This document shows, in pieces, positions 15,613-24,522 of a DNA stretch of 64,000 nt. The notes under the pieces were generated by a model. The model saw nothing but the letters and a program-made list of their open reading frames with translations. It made no database searches and had not been told where the DNA came from. A program made the translations under genes and the position numbers. Source of the stretch: an uncultured Eubacteriales bacterium (GTDB taxonomy: Bacteria > Bacillota > Clostridia > Oscillospirales > Oscillospiraceae); contig UQZA01000006.1 of NCBI GenBank assembly GCA_900545515.1, forward strand, positions 43,597 through 107,596, in the 5' to 3' direction. Numbering within the stretch: position 1 is the first letter of the stretch; the number at the start of each line of letters is the position of its first letter.

Positions 15613-16626
15613 ATGACAATCCGGCAAGCCTTGGAGCAGGCGGAACACCAGCGTTTAGACCCCCGGGCAGCCTTTTCTGACCGGTCCCGGGGGCGCCCCG
15701 TTCCGGAACCGGAGCGGGAGGATGACGTCCGCACCTGCTACCAGCGGGATACGGACCGCATCGTCCACAGCAAAGCCTTCCGCCGCCTGATGCACAAAAC
15801 CCAGGTCTTTCTCTGCCCCGAGGGAGACCACTACCGGACCCGTATGACCCACACCCTGGAGGTGGCCCGCATTGCCCGAACCATCACCCGGGCCCTGAAT
15901 CTGAACGAGGATCTAAGCGAAGCCATTGCTCTGGGACACGACCTGGGACACACCCCCTTTGGCCATGCCGGTGAAGATGCCCTCAGCCAGGTCCTGGGCA
16001 AGCCATTCCGGCACAACGAGCAGTCTCTGCGGGTGGTGGACATTCTGGAAAAAGATGGCCAGGGGCTGAATTTGAGTCACGAAGTCCGCCTGGGAATTCT
16101 GGGCCACACGGGAGAATACGTCCCTGAGACCCTAGAGGGGCAAATTGTCCGAAAGTCGGATCAAATCGCCTATATCAACCACGACATCGACGATGCCATG
16201 CGGGCAGGCATCCTGACCAATGACGACATTCCACGCCCCATTGCCCATGTTTTAGGCGAAACCCACAAGGATCGGATCAACACCTTGGTCACCAACACCA
16301 TTTCCCACACAATCCGCACCGGCGAGCTGTCTATGGACCCGGAGGTGGCAGGGGCCATGAGAGAACTGCGGTCCTTTATGTTCCAGCGGGTCTATCGGAA
16401 TCCCGTGGCAAAAGGAGAGGAGTCCAAAGCCAAGGTCATTGTACAGCAGCTGTATGCGTACTACATCCGCCATCCCCAGGCCATGCCGGATACCTTCCAA
16501 CCCCAGCTCACCTTTGAGGGCATGGAGCGGACCGTTTGCGACTACATCGCCGGCATGACAGACAAATACGCAGTAGATAAATACACAGAATTGTTTATCC
16601 CCTCCAACTGGCACGTGCGGGGGTAA
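15613..16626 (+). CDS. dgt: Deoxyguanosinetriphosphate triphosphohydrolase-like protein (HD domain)
   Basis: Predicted dNTP triphosphohydrolase that converts dGTP or other dNTPs to nucleoside and tripolyphosphate. Of 337 residues, the N-terminal block DTDRIVHSKAFRRLMHKTQV is classic. The metal-binding H...HD...D set includes His80 and His109-Asp110 in LGHDLGHTPFGHAGEDAL. The shorter Firmicutes form lacks the enteric insertion. Genes for DNA primase and sigma factor often follow this family elsewhere but are not present here. Confidence 0.88.
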   Translation: MTIRQALEQAEHQRLDPRAAFSDRSRGRPVPEPEREDDVRTCYQRDTDRIVHSKAFRRLMHKTQVFLCPEGDHYRTRMTHTLEVARIARTITRALNLNEDLSEAIALGHDLGHTPFGHAGEDALSQVLGKPFRHNEQSLRVVDILEKDGQGLNLSHEVRLGILGHTGEYVPETLEGQIVRKSDQIAYINHDIDDAMRAGILTNDDIPRPIAHVLGETHKDRINTLVTNTISHTIRTGELSMDPEVAGAMRELRSFMFQRVYRNPVAKGEESKAKVIVQQLYAYYIRHPQAMPDTFQPQLTFEGMERTVCDYIAGMTDKYAVDKYTELFIPSNWHVRG

Positions 16627-16659
16627 TCCCCTATATTTTAAGTTGGAAGAAGGTCCCCT

Positions 16660-18507
16660 ATGAAAAAAAGAAAGTCCCATATCATGTCCCCTGCCGGTAC
16701 CGCATTGGTCCTACTGCTGGGCATCCTCCTGGCGGCTATGACCACCCTCGCCCTGGAACAGGGCTCCCTGCTTTCCACCCTGGAGTCGTTCCGGGCAGAG
16801 CCGGTGCTCTTTGTCCTCAACCTGTGGCCCATGGCTGCCATGGCGCTGCTCGTGTACTTTCTCTTGGGAAATGCCTGGTACAGTGTCAGCTTCACCACCC
16901 TGGTTTGGGGGCTCTTAAGCTACGTAAATCTCGTCAAAGTGGAAGCCCGGGGAGATCCCTTTGTTCCCGGAGATATCCTGCTCCTGACGGAGGGCATGGA
17001 AGCAGCGGGGAACTATCAGCTGGACATGCATTGGGGCAAACTGGCCCTTCTTTTGGGGCTGTGCCTGCTTCTGGCCTTCATGGGGATAAGGCTCAAAAGC
17101 TCCAGGCCCCGTTTGCCCCTCCGGCTACTGGCTGCTCTGGGGGTAGCTGCGGCCTTCGTGGTGACCATGATCTATATATACCCAGATCAGGAACTCTACG
17201 AAAAAATGAAGGGGCCCAACCGTGCCAACGTTCCGGCAGTCTACCATGCCTTTGGATTCCCCTATTGCTTCCTGCACAACTTCAATCTCTACCCCATAGA
17301 CACTCCCCCTGGCTACAGTTCCCAGGAGGCCGCCACGTATGAAACCCGCTTTCGGAAGGAACCGGTCTCCCCGGACACTGCCCCCAATATCCTGATGGTG
17401 ATGTGTGAAGCCTTTACCGACCTGCCCAATGCGTCTGCGTTTACCTACACCGAAGAGGAAAACCCCATTGCCGCCTACAACCGGCTGGCGGAGAGCACCC
17501 TCTCCGGCCACCTGATCGTATCCAACACCGGCGCCGGGACCGCCAACACAGAGTTCGACGTGCTTACTGGCATGATGACCAACCGCATCGGAACTGGCAC
17601 CACCTCTGCCTTCCGCACCGTGCACCGCAACACGGATTCCATCCCCCGTATGCTGAACGAAGCCGGTTACCGCACCTTTTTTATGCACCCGGGGCAAAAC
17701 TGGTTCTACAACCGGGAAAGTGTCTACACCTATCTGGGTATTTCCGATCAGGTATTCCAGGATGCATTTGACCCCTCGGACTACCTGGGGGAATGGATTT
17801 CCGATGAAGCCTTTCTCCGGGTGCTGGAGCAGTCCCTGGAGGAGCGGCAGGGGGATACGCCCCTCTTCACTTACGCTGTCACCATCCAAAACCACCAGGC
17901 CTACACCGCCGGAAAGTACGGCTTTGTGCCGGATCCGCCTGAAACCACCGTCTCCCTCAGCGATGCGGCCAGCACCTATTTGTCCGTCTACTTTAAGGGC
18001 TTGCAGGACAGCGCCAATATGCTGGAGCGTCTGACTCAGTACCTGGACAGCCTGGATGAATCCTATCTTCTGGTGTTTTTCGGAGACCATCAGCCAAACC
18101 TGGGCGGCAGCTACCTGGCCTACCGGGAGCTGGATCCAACCTACGGCTCCACAGACACTGTGGCGGACACCCTGCAGCCCTACACCGTACCCTACCTCAT
18201 CTGGGGCAATGCCGCTTACCGGCAAGACCACAACCTTCTGGCCCAGGCCCAGGTGCTGAACCTGCCGGAAACCATCAGCAGCCACTACCTGGGAGCGCTT
18301 ACCTGCCAGCTGGCCGGGTTCCAAGGGTATGACGGCTACGTGGATCTTCTGAATGACCTGAGAACGCAGCTCCCTGTCTCCTCCATATACGGCTACCAGC
18401 TCCCAGACGGCTCTTACACCGCCACCCTTCCCTCAGATCTGCAGGCTCTGGAGGACATACGCTGGAAGTGGCAGTATTATCGCATGAAGGAACAGGCCGT
18501 CCCATAA
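16660..18507 (+). CDS. LTA-synthase-like membrane sulfatase
   Basis: A 615-residue polytopic protein. About five membrane segments fill the first 190 residues, followed by an extracellular alkaline-phosphatase-fold domain. Family motifs are NILMVMCEAFTDL (metal-binding Glu), SNTGAGTANTEFDVLTGM, and FFGDHQPNLG (metal ligands). Relatives polymerise or decorate glycerol-phosphate on lipoteichoic acid. Sequence alone does not separate true LtaS from related phosphoethanolamine or glycerol-phosphate transferases. ATG 16660 follows GGAAGAAGG. It is 33 bases after dgt. Confidence 0.85.
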   Translation: MKKRKSHIMSPAGTALVLLLGILLAAMTTLALEQGSLLSTLESFRAEPVLFVLNLWPMAAMALLVYFLLGNAWYSVSFTTLVWGLLSYVNLVKVEARGDPFVPGDILLLTEGMEAAGNYQLDMHWGKLALLLGLCLLLAFMGIRLKSSRPRLPLRLLAALGVAAAFVVTMIYIYPDQELYEKMKGPNRANVPAVYHAFGFPYCFLHNFNLYPIDTPPGYSSQEAATYETRFRKEPVSPDTAPNILMVMCEAFTDLPNASAFTYTEEENPIAAYNRLAESTLSGHLIVSNTGAGTANTEFDVLTGMMTNRIGTGTTSAFRTVHRNTDSIPRMLNEAGYRTFFMHPGQNWFYNRESVYTYLGISDQVFQDAFDPSDYLGEWISDEAFLRVLEQSLEERQGDTPLFTYAVTIQNHQAYTAGKYGFVPDPPETTVSLSDAASTYLSVYFKGLQDSANMLERLTQYLDSLDESYLLVFFGDHQPNLGGSYLAYRELDPTYGSTDTVADTLQPYTVPYLIWGNAAYRQDHNLLAQAQVLNLPETISSHYLGALTCQLAGFQGYDGYVDLLNDLRTQLPVSSIYGYQLPDGSYTATLPSDLQALEDIRWKWQYYRMKEQAVP

Positions 18508-18574
18508 AATTCAGAAGTTTCCTCCCGAATGTCCTGTGCTTTCACCCAAGGGAGAAATTTTAAAATTTTCAGGG

Positions 18575-18603
18575 AAGACTTTTCGGGGAAGCTGTGGTAT
18601 AAT
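18575..18603 (+). promoter_or_regulatory. Possible promoter for the DUF3810-rsmG pair
   Basis: A perfect TATAAT at 18598-18603; 17 bases upstream the -35 region is only AAGACT. The -10 box is convincing, the -35 is poor. Confidence 0.45.
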
Positions 18604-18669
18604 GAATTTTAATGGGCCGGTGTGCCCAAATTTCTACCTGAGACTAAACCCAAAAGGAGATCGCTTTCT

Positions 18670-19842
18670 ATGAGAAACCTGCGCGGCATCATTGTGGCTG
18701 GTGTATTTGGCGTTCTGACCTGGCTGGTGCAACAGCTGGCTCAGCGCTATAGCCTGCTGCTGGATATGGCGTACCCCTTTGCCTCCAAAACGGTTCAAGA
18801 GCTTTTGGGCGGCTGGAGCGCTGGGGTGGATTTCTGTGTCTGGCAGGTCATTCTAGCGGTATTTCTGGTAGCGGTCGTCGTGTCCATCGGCCTGATGGTC
18901 CTGTTTCGCTGGAACTTCTTCCGGTGGCTGGGCTGGGTGCTGGCACCGGTATCCATCGCCTATTTCCTGTTTACCTGCTTGTGGGGACTCAACTACTATA
19001 ACCGGCCTATCCAGGAAAGCATGAAGCTGAAGGCCGGCGACTATACCGTGGCAGACCTGCGTGACGCCACCCAGTTTTACCGGGAGCAGGCGGATCGTCT
19101 GGCGGGCCAGATGAAGCGGGATGCCAACGGCGACATGGTGTTGGAAAATCTGGACACCCTGAATCAATCGGTAAAAGCAGGATACGATAACCTGGTGTGG
19201 GATTACTCCATCTTTGCCGGTTCCCGGGGACCTGTCAAGGCACTGGGATGGGGCAGTCTCTTTAGCCGCTTTGGGACGTCCGGCGTCACCATAGGCCTCA
19301 CGGGCGAGGCGGCAGTCAATATGGAGGAGTATTCCGCCACCATTCCCTTCAACATGTGCCACGAAGTAGCCCACCTTCTGGCCATTGCCGTGGAGGATGA
19401 AGCAAATTTTGCCGGCTACCTGGCTTGCGAATACAGCGGCGACCCGGTGTTTCAATACTCCGGGTATATGATGGCCTATCTCTACTGCTCCAACGAGCTG
19501 TACAAAACGGATCAGGAAGCCTGGCAGCAAATCCGAAGCCAGGCCTCAGCAGAGCTGCTTCATGATCTGAATGCCAACAATGCGGTATTCCAAGAGAACC
19601 AGGGGCCGGTCAGGGACACTGCCCAGACGGTGTATCACGACTATCTCCAGTCCAACGGCCAGGAAGAAGGCGTTGAGACCTACAACATGGTAACCGGCCT
19701 TCTGGTCGCTTGGCATCAGGAAAAGTATGTAGAGCATAACGAGACGGAGCCCACCGTGTTTGACCCTTACAATTACGACGAGGTGTTTCCCTCCACCGCT
19801 ACAGAGCCGGAGGAGACTGCACAAGCCACGGAGGAGGGCTAG
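18670..19842 (+). CDS. DUF3810 family membrane protein with HExxH motif
   Basis: A 390-residue protein with three N-terminal hydrophobic segments (IIVAGVFGVLTWLV, VWQVILAVFLVAVVVSIGLM, WVLAPVSIAYFLFTCLWG). A large extracytoplasmic or cytoplasmic domain carries CHEVAHLLAIAVEDEANFAGYLAC, a gluzincin-type zinc protease signature (HExxH plus downstream Glu). DUF3810 members are predicted metalloproteases without a known substrate. ATG 18670 follows AAAGGAGA. The C-terminal tail is acidic and Glu/Thr-rich. The stop lies 1 base before rsmG, so the two form an operon. Confidence 0.82.
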   Translation: MRNLRGIIVAGVFGVLTWLVQQLAQRYSLLLDMAYPFASKTVQELLGGWSAGVDFCVWQVILAVFLVAVVVSIGLMVLFRWNFFRWLGWVLAPVSIAYFLFTCLWGLNYYNRPIQESMKLKAGDYTVADLRDATQFYREQADRLAGQMKRDANGDMVLENLDTLNQSVKAGYDNLVWDYSIFAGSRGPVKALGWGSLFSRFGTSGVTIGLTGEAAVNMEEYSATIPFNMCHEVAHLLAIAVEDEANFAGYLACEYSGDPVFQYSGYMMAYLYCSNELYKTDQEAWQQIRSQASAELLHDLNANNAVFQENQGPVRDTAQTVYHDYLQSNGQEEGVETYNMVTGLLVAWHQEKYVEHNETEPTVFDPYNYDEVFPSTATEPEETAQATEEG

Positions 19843-19843
19843 G

Positions 19844-20545
19844 ATGGACAACATGCAGTCGGCCCTCCTGGCCGGTTTGCCTGGCCTGGGCCTGTCCCTG
19901 CCGAACGGGGCAGCAGAAACCATGTGTGCCTTTGGTCACGCCCTGCTGGAAAAGAATCAGGTGATGAATCTCACCGCCATCACGGATCCGGAGCAAGTGG
20001 CAAAGCTCCATTTCCTGGACAGCCTGACCCTTCTCACCCTAGCAGACTTCCGGCAAAAACGGGTCATTGACGTAGGCTGCGGCGGCGGCTTTCCCGGTGT
20101 GCCTCTGAAAATTGCCTGCCCAGAAATGGAGCTGACCCTGCTGGACTCTCTGGGCAAGCGTATGGCCTGGCTCGCTGAGACCCTTTCAAGCTTGAACATA
20201 ACAGCTTCTTGTATTACCGCACGGGCAGAGGAGGCCGTGGCATCCCGGCGAGAGCAGTTTGATTTCGCCGTTTCCCGAGCCGTAGCCAGGCTTCCCGTAT
20301 TGTGCGAGCTGTGTCTTCCCTATGTGAAGGTGGGTGGCGCTTTCTTATCCATGAAGGGGGCGGCGGCGCAGGAGGAGGTACGAGAGGCCAGGCAGGCCAT
20401 TGCCCTTTTAGGTGGACGTCTGGAGCAGCTGGTAACCTTCTCCATAGGAGGGGCAGAGCACGCTGTGGCTGTGATCCGTAAGGTCCGGCCCACTCCCCCA
20501 GCCTATCCCCGCCGTTTTGGTAAAATCAAACAGCAGCCGCTGTGA
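19844..20545 (+). CDS. rsmG: 16S rRNA (guanine-527-N7) methyltransferase RsmG
   Basis: Methylates G527 in the 530 loop of 16S rRNA using SAM; loss confers low-level streptomycin resistance in other bacteria. The family start FGHALLEKNQVMNLTAI is followed by LHFLDSLTLL and the SAM-binding motif VIDVGCGGGFPGVPLKI. The later FAVSRAVARLPVLCEL matches the substrate-side loop. It has 233 residues. ATG 19844 uses the GGAGGG inside the end of the upstream gene. Confidence 0.93.
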   Translation: MDNMQSALLAGLPGLGLSLPNGAAETMCAFGHALLEKNQVMNLTAITDPEQVAKLHFLDSLTLLTLADFRQKRVIDVGCGGGFPGVPLKIACPEMELTLLDSLGKRMAWLAETLSSLNITASCITARAEEAVASRREQFDFAVSRAVARLPVLCELCLPYVKVGGAFLSMKGAAAQEEVREARQAIALLGGRLEQLVTFSIGGAEHAVAVIRKVRPTPPAYPRRFGKIKQQPL

Positions 20546-20602
20546 GTTTTCTCCAAAGGAAAATAAAATGGGCCGTAGACCGCTCCATCCGGCGACTGGT
20601 GA

Positions 20603-20631
20603 TTGACAAACTGCACAGGATGTAATAAAAT
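20603..20631 (+). promoter_or_regulatory. acpP promoter
   Basis: TTGACA (20603-20608) and TAAAAT (20626-20631) with a 17-bp spacer, a near-consensus sigma-A promoter 67 bases before acpP. Confidence 0.85.
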
Positions 20632-20697
20632 AGACTCCACGGTTGTGCGTAAAGCGAAAACAAGAGGGCGTATAGGTCCTTCTGGAGGGAATATACT

Positions 20698-20925
20698 ATG
20701 TCTATGTTTGATAGAATTGTGGAGTATGCCTCCCGGCAGCTGGAGATTCCGGCAGAGGAAATCACCCGGGATACCACCTTTGAAAGCTTGGGTGTGGACT
20801 CCCTGGACATCGTAGAAATGACCATGGATTTCGAGGCCGAGTTGGGCGTAGAGCTGGACATGGAGGGCGCAAAGATCTCCACCTTTGGCGAATTGGCCGA
20901 TTATATTGACGAGCGGCTGAGCTGA
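20698..20925 (+). CDS. acpP: Acyl carrier protein
   Basis: Carries growing fatty acyl chains on a 4'-phosphopantetheine arm. The 75 residues are acidic, with the modified serine in GVDSLDIVEM (Ser about residue 36) and the four-helix pattern intact. ATG 20698 follows GGAGGG with a 9-base gap. It stands alone with its own promoter; no other fatty-acid genes are nearby. Confidence 0.9.
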   Translation: MSMFDRIVEYASRQLEIPAEEITRDTTFESLGVDSLDIVEMTMDFEAELGVELDMEGAKISTFGELADYIDERLS

Positions 20926-20961
20926 GCGCCAGCATCAATTGAATAACCCTTGTTATCGGCG

Positions 20962-21268
20962 GCCGGCTTATAACAAGGTCGCACTAGTCGGGGAGATAGC
21001 GGTGCCCTGTAACCCGCAATCCGCTACAGCGGGGATGAATTCCCATACCCGGATAAGTCACAATACCGTCTGGCCTGCGTAAGCGGCGTTGAAGAACCGG
21101 TCTCACGCAACGGGCTCCCGTGAACCATGTCAGGTGGGGAACCAAGCAGCATTAAGCGGATCCGTCCGTGTGCCGTGAGGTTGCCGTTTCCGAGCTGGCT
21201 GCGCCGGTATCGGGTGTTGTGCTTGTTCAAATGTGGGTGTGCGATCTTGTTATGAGCCGGCTATTTTT
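20962..21268 (+). ncRNA. ffs: Signal recognition particle RNA (large Firmicutes type)
   Basis: The region contains the SRP RNA Alu-domain part GGTGCCCTGTAACCCGC and the S-domain core GAACCATGTCAGG ... GGGGAACCAAGCAGCATTAAG. The ends GCCGGCTTATAACAAGGTCGC (20962 on) and GCGATCTTGTTATGAGCCGGC (to 21261) pair over 21 bases with G-U pairs. This defines the long terminal stem, followed by TATTTTT as terminator. A preceding hairpin CCTTGTTAT/ATAACAAGG (20948-20978) competes with the 5' strand. It lies immediately upstream of dnaX, as in many clostridia. Confidence 0.9.
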
Positions 21269-21301
21269 ACCCTTTATCCGAAAAATCAGGAGGAAAATAC
21301 T

Positions 21302-22897
21302 GTGTACCAGGCCCTATACCGGAAATACCGGCCTCAGACCTTTGACGAGGTGGTGGGGCAGTTGGGCGTCACCCAGACCTTGAAGACCCAGCTCCGTACG
21401 GGGCGGCTCAGTCATGCCTATCTGTTCACCGGCTCCCGGGGTACGGGAAAAACCAGCTGTGCTAAGATTTTGGCCAAGGCGGTAAACTGTCTGAATCCTC
21501 AAGACGGCAATCCCTGCAACACCTGTGCCGCCTGCCGCAGCATTGACGCCGGCAGCTGCATGGATGTGTTGGAAATCGACGCCGCCTCCAATAACGGTGT
21601 GGACAATGTGCGGGATCTGCGGGACGATGCGATTTACACTCCCTCAGAGGTTCAGCGCCGGGTGTATATCATTGACGAAGTTCATATGCTATCCATCTCC
21701 GCCTTCAACGCCCTCCTGAAAATCATTGAGGAGCCGCCGGAGCACCTGATTTTCATTCTGGCCACCACAGAGCTGCACAAGGTTCCCGCTACCATTCTTT
21801 CCCGCTGCCAGCGTTTTTCCTTCCGACGCATTTCGCCGGAGGATGTGGCCACCCGGCTGCAATATGTGGCCTCCCAAGAGCATATCAGCCTGGAGCCCCA
21901 GGCCGCCATGGTTCTGGCCCGAATGGCCGACGGCGCCCTCCGGGACGGCGTAAGCCTTTTGGATCAGTGCGCATCCGCCACCCCAGGTCCAGTAACCCCA
22001 GAGGCCGTATATCAATGCCTGGGCCTGGCCGGAGAGCAGAAGGCAGCGGAGTTGATGGCCGCCATTGCCGGGAAACACACCCGGCAAGCGCTGGAGCTGT
22101 TTGATCAGCTCTATGCCAGCGGCAAAGACGTAAGCGCCCTGCTGGACGAGCTATGCGCCCTGGCCCGGGACCTGTTGGTGCTAAAAACTGCCCCAAAGGC
22201 AGGCCTTTCCATGCTTTCCGGCGTCTCGACCCAGGAGGCGGCCGTGTCTCTCCGGGACCGACTCAGCACAGGGGAGCTCATCCGAATTTTGAAGACCCTG
22301 CAGCAAACTGCCGCCGGATTCACCCGGGGTGGAAAAAACCGGTTGGATGGGGAGCTGTGCTTAATTCGCCTCTGCGAACCGGCCTTAAGCCTGGAACCGG
22401 AGGCCATAAACGCCCGCCTCACCCGGCTGGAGGAAGCTCTTGCCTCCGGAGCCAGGCTGCACCAAGCAGCGCCCCAGGCGCCGGAAGAAGAGGGCCCTCC
22501 CCTGCCCGACGATCGGGAAGCCCCCCCGGAGATTTCCGAGGAGGAAGCCGTACCTCAGGATGCACCTGTGGGCTTCTGGACTGACCTGGCGGCCCGGGTG
22601 CGGGGAGAACTGGTGCCTCCGGTGAGCGGTTTCTTTACCTCCACGCCCGATGCCCCGGTACAAGGCGCCCTGAGAAATGGCTGTTTGGAATTGCAGTGTG
22701 TCAACAGCTTTGTCCACGATATGGTCAATAAGCCGGAGATTCTTCAGCGGATCGCACAATGCGCCTCTGGAATGCTGGGACATCCAGTGCGTGTCTTGGC
22801 TGTAGACCTGCAGGCCAAGCCGAAGACGGGAGAAAATTTACAAGCCCTTTTAGAATTTGGAAAAAAACACAGCGACATCATGAAAGTGAAAAACTGA
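21302..22897 (+). CDS. dnaX: DNA polymerase III subunit gamma/tau
   Basis: Clamp-loader ATPase of the replisome. GTG 21302 starts VYQALYRKYRPQTFDEVVGQ, the universal DnaX N-terminus, after AGGAGG; the in-frame ATG upstream lies in the SRP RNA. Walker A is GSRGTGKTS, four zinc cysteines lie in CLNPQDGNPCNTCAACRSI, and Walker B is DEVHML. It has 531 residues, with an acidic linker around 395-430 and a C-terminal tau-like domain. Cotranscribed with ebfC and recR. Confidence 0.95.
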   Translation: MYQALYRKYRPQTFDEVVGQLGVTQTLKTQLRTGRLSHAYLFTGSRGTGKTSCAKILAKAVNCLNPQDGNPCNTCAACRSIDAGSCMDVLEIDAASNNGVDNVRDLRDDAIYTPSEVQRRVYIIDEVHMLSISAFNALLKIIEEPPEHLIFILATTELHKVPATILSRCQRFSFRRISPEDVATRLQYVASQEHISLEPQAAMVLARMADGALRDGVSLLDQCASATPGPVTPEAVYQCLGLAGEQKAAELMAAIAGKHTRQALELFDQLYASGKDVSALLDELCALARDLLVLKTAPKAGLSMLSGVSTQEAAVSLRDRLSTGELIRILKTLQQTAAGFTRGGKNRLDGELCLIRLCEPALSLEPEAINARLTRLEEALASGARLHQAAPQAPEEEGPPLPDDREAPPEISEEEAVPQDAPVGFWTDLAARVRGELVPPVSGFFTSTPDAPVQGALRNGCLELQCVNSFVHDMVNKPEILQRIAQCASGMLGHPVRVLAVDLQAKPKTGENLQALLEFGKKHSDIMKVKN

Positions 22898-22920
22898 CAT
22901 TTCAAAAAGGAGAATGAACA

Positions 22921-23268
22921 ATGGCAAAAGGTGGATTCCGTGGCGGCCCCATGGGCGGCATGAATCAGGCAGCAATGATGAAGCAGGTGCAAAAAATGCA
23001 GCAGGAAATGCTGCGGGCCCAGGAAGAAATGCAAAGCAAAACCTACTCCGCCACAGCCGGTGGCGGGATGGTCACTGCCGTAGTAAATGGATCCCGGGAG
23101 ATGGTTTCTCTGGAGATCAAGCCCGAAGCAGTAGATCCGGAGGATGTGGAAATGCTCCAGGATATGGTCATCGCCGCTGTGAACGAGGCCCTGCGGGCCG
23201 CCGATACAGAAGCCTCCAACAGCATGTCCAAATTCACCGGTGGTCTGAATCTGGGAGGTCTGTTTTAA
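22921..23268 (+). CDS. ebfC: YbaB/EbfC nucleoid-associated protein
   Basis: A 115-residue DNA-binding dimer. The glycine/methionine-rich start MAKGGFRGGPMGGMNQAAMM precedes the helical MKQVQKMQQEMLRAQEEMQ, then the sheet core GGGMVTAVVNGSREMVSLEIKPEAVDPEDVEMLQDM. It starts 23 bases after dnaX and ends 3 bases before recR, the conserved dnaX-ebfC-recR order. Confidence 0.93.
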   Translation: MAKGGFRGGPMGGMNQAAMMKQVQKMQQEMLRAQEEMQSKTYSATAGGGMVTAVVNGSREMVSLEIKPEAVDPEDVEMLQDMVIAAVNEALRAADTEASNSMSKFTGGLNLGGLF

Positions 23269-23271
23269 GTC

Positions 23272-23871
23272 ATGCAGTATTTCCCTGCCGCCCTGGAGCG
23301 GCTTAGCGAGCAATTTGGCCGGTTGCCGGGCATTGGCTCCAAAACTGCGCAACGTCTGGCCTTCCACATCCTGTCCCTTCCAGAGGAGGAAGCCCAGTCC
23401 TTTGCCGACGCCATTGTGGACGCCAAGCACAAAGTCAAAACCTGCCCGGTGTGTCAGAACCTCACAGATCAGGATCTGTGCCCCATCTGCGCCGATCCCC
23501 GCCGGGATCACAGCGTAATTTGCGTAGTGGCTGAGCCCCGGGATCTCATTGCCCTGGAACGGGCAAGGGAATATCAGGGCTTATATCATGTGCTCCACGG
23601 CGTGATCTCTCCTCTGAACCACATTGGCCCCGATGACATTCGAATTCGGGAGCTTCTCGCCCGGGTGGCAGATGGAGATGTGCAGGAAGTCATTATGGCT
23701 ACCAACCCCGACACAGAGGGAGAGGCCACTGCCATGTACATCTCCCGCCTTTTGCGGCCTATGGAGATCAAGGTCACCCGCCTGGCCTACGGCGTCCCCG
23801 TTGGTAGCCAGCTGGAGTATGCCGATGAGGTCACACTTCTGCGCGCCCTGGAGGGACGGCAGGAAATTTAA
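23272..23871 (+). CDS. recR: Recombination mediator RecR
   Basis: Acts with RecO to load RecA on SSB-coated gaps. Of 199 residues: a helix-hairpin-helix at FGRLPGIGSKTAQRLAFHIL, a C4 zinc finger at CPVCQNLTDQDLCPIC, then the Toprim domain VICVVAEPRDLIALER through IMATNPDTEGEATAMYI. Full length and unbroken. Confidence 0.95.
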   Translation: MQYFPAALERLSEQFGRLPGIGSKTAQRLAFHILSLPEEEAQSFADAIVDAKHKVKTCPVCQNLTDQDLCPICADPRRDHSVICVVAEPRDLIALERAREYQGLYHVLHGVISPLNHIGPDDIRIRELLARVADGDVQEVIMATNPDTEGEATAMYISRLLRPMEIKVTRLAYGVPVGSQLEYADEVTLLRALEGRQEI

Positions 23872-23880
23872 AAATGTAAG

Positions 23881-23907
23881 GCCTCTGGATCCCCTTAGGG
23901 CAGAGGT
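23881..23907 (+). promoter_or_regulatory. Hairpin in the recR-xpt gap
   Basis: GCCTCTG and CAGAGG pair around a 14-base loop 36 bases upstream of xpt. There is no T-run and no purine-aptamer core, so I call it only a leader hairpin. Confidence 0.35.
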
Positions 23908-23942
23908 CACGCGTATCAACCTAGAGAAACAGAGGGATTGCT

Positions 23943-24518
23943 ATGGAGGCACTGAAAGCGCGCATCCAGGAAGAAGGCCGCATTCTGCCTGGCAACATCG
24001 TCAAGGTAGATGGATTTCTAAACCATCAGGTGGACCCCCAGCTTTTGGGGCAGATTGCAGACGAGTTTGCCAGGCTCTTTGACATCGGCCGCGTCACTAA
24101 AATACTCACAGCAGAGGCCAGTGGCATTGCACTGGCGGCCGTCTGCGCTTACCGCTATGGATTGCCCATGGTCTTTGCCAAGAAGGCCAAAAGCGACAAC
24201 ATCGAAGGTGGCCTGTACCAAAGCGAAATCTTTTCCTATACTTACAAGCGAAAAGTCACGCTGCTGGTGGCAAAGGATTGGATCACCGCCCGGGACCGGG
24301 TGCTCATTATAGACGACTTTCTGGCCCGCGGCGAAGCCATGCGGGGGCTCATCGACATTGTGACTCAGGCCGGAGCTGAGCTGGCGGGCATCGGCGTGGC
24401 TGTGGAAAAGGGGTTCCAGCACGGCGGCGACCAGCTACGGCAGGCGGGCTATCCCCTGAAATCCCTGGCCATCCTAGACAAGGCGGATAAAGACGGATTT
24501 ACATTCCGGGAGGACTGA
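23943..24518 (+). CDS. xpt: Xanthine phosphoribosyltransferase
   Basis: Salvages xanthine to XMP using PRPP. It has 191 residues, the standard size, with the start MEALKARIQEEGRILPGNIVKVDGFLNHQVDP and the PRPP loop VLIIDDFLARGEAM at about 120-133. It is followed after 4 bases by guaA, which converts XMP to GMP, so this two-gene operon makes GMP from salvaged xanthine. Confidence 0.95.
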   Translation: MEALKARIQEEGRILPGNIVKVDGFLNHQVDPQLLGQIADEFARLFDIGRVTKILTAEASGIALAAVCAYRYGLPMVFAKKAKSDNIEGGLYQSEIFSYTYKRKVTLLVAKDWITARDRVLIIDDFLARGEAMRGLIDIVTQAGAELAGIGVAVEKGFQHGGDQLRQAGYPLKSLAILDKADKDGFTFRED

Positions 24519-24522
24519 AATA

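Noticed and set aside
23872..23942. Purine riboswitch before xpt
   Set aside because: The 71-base gap is too short and lacks the three-way-junction motifs; only a simple hairpin is present.
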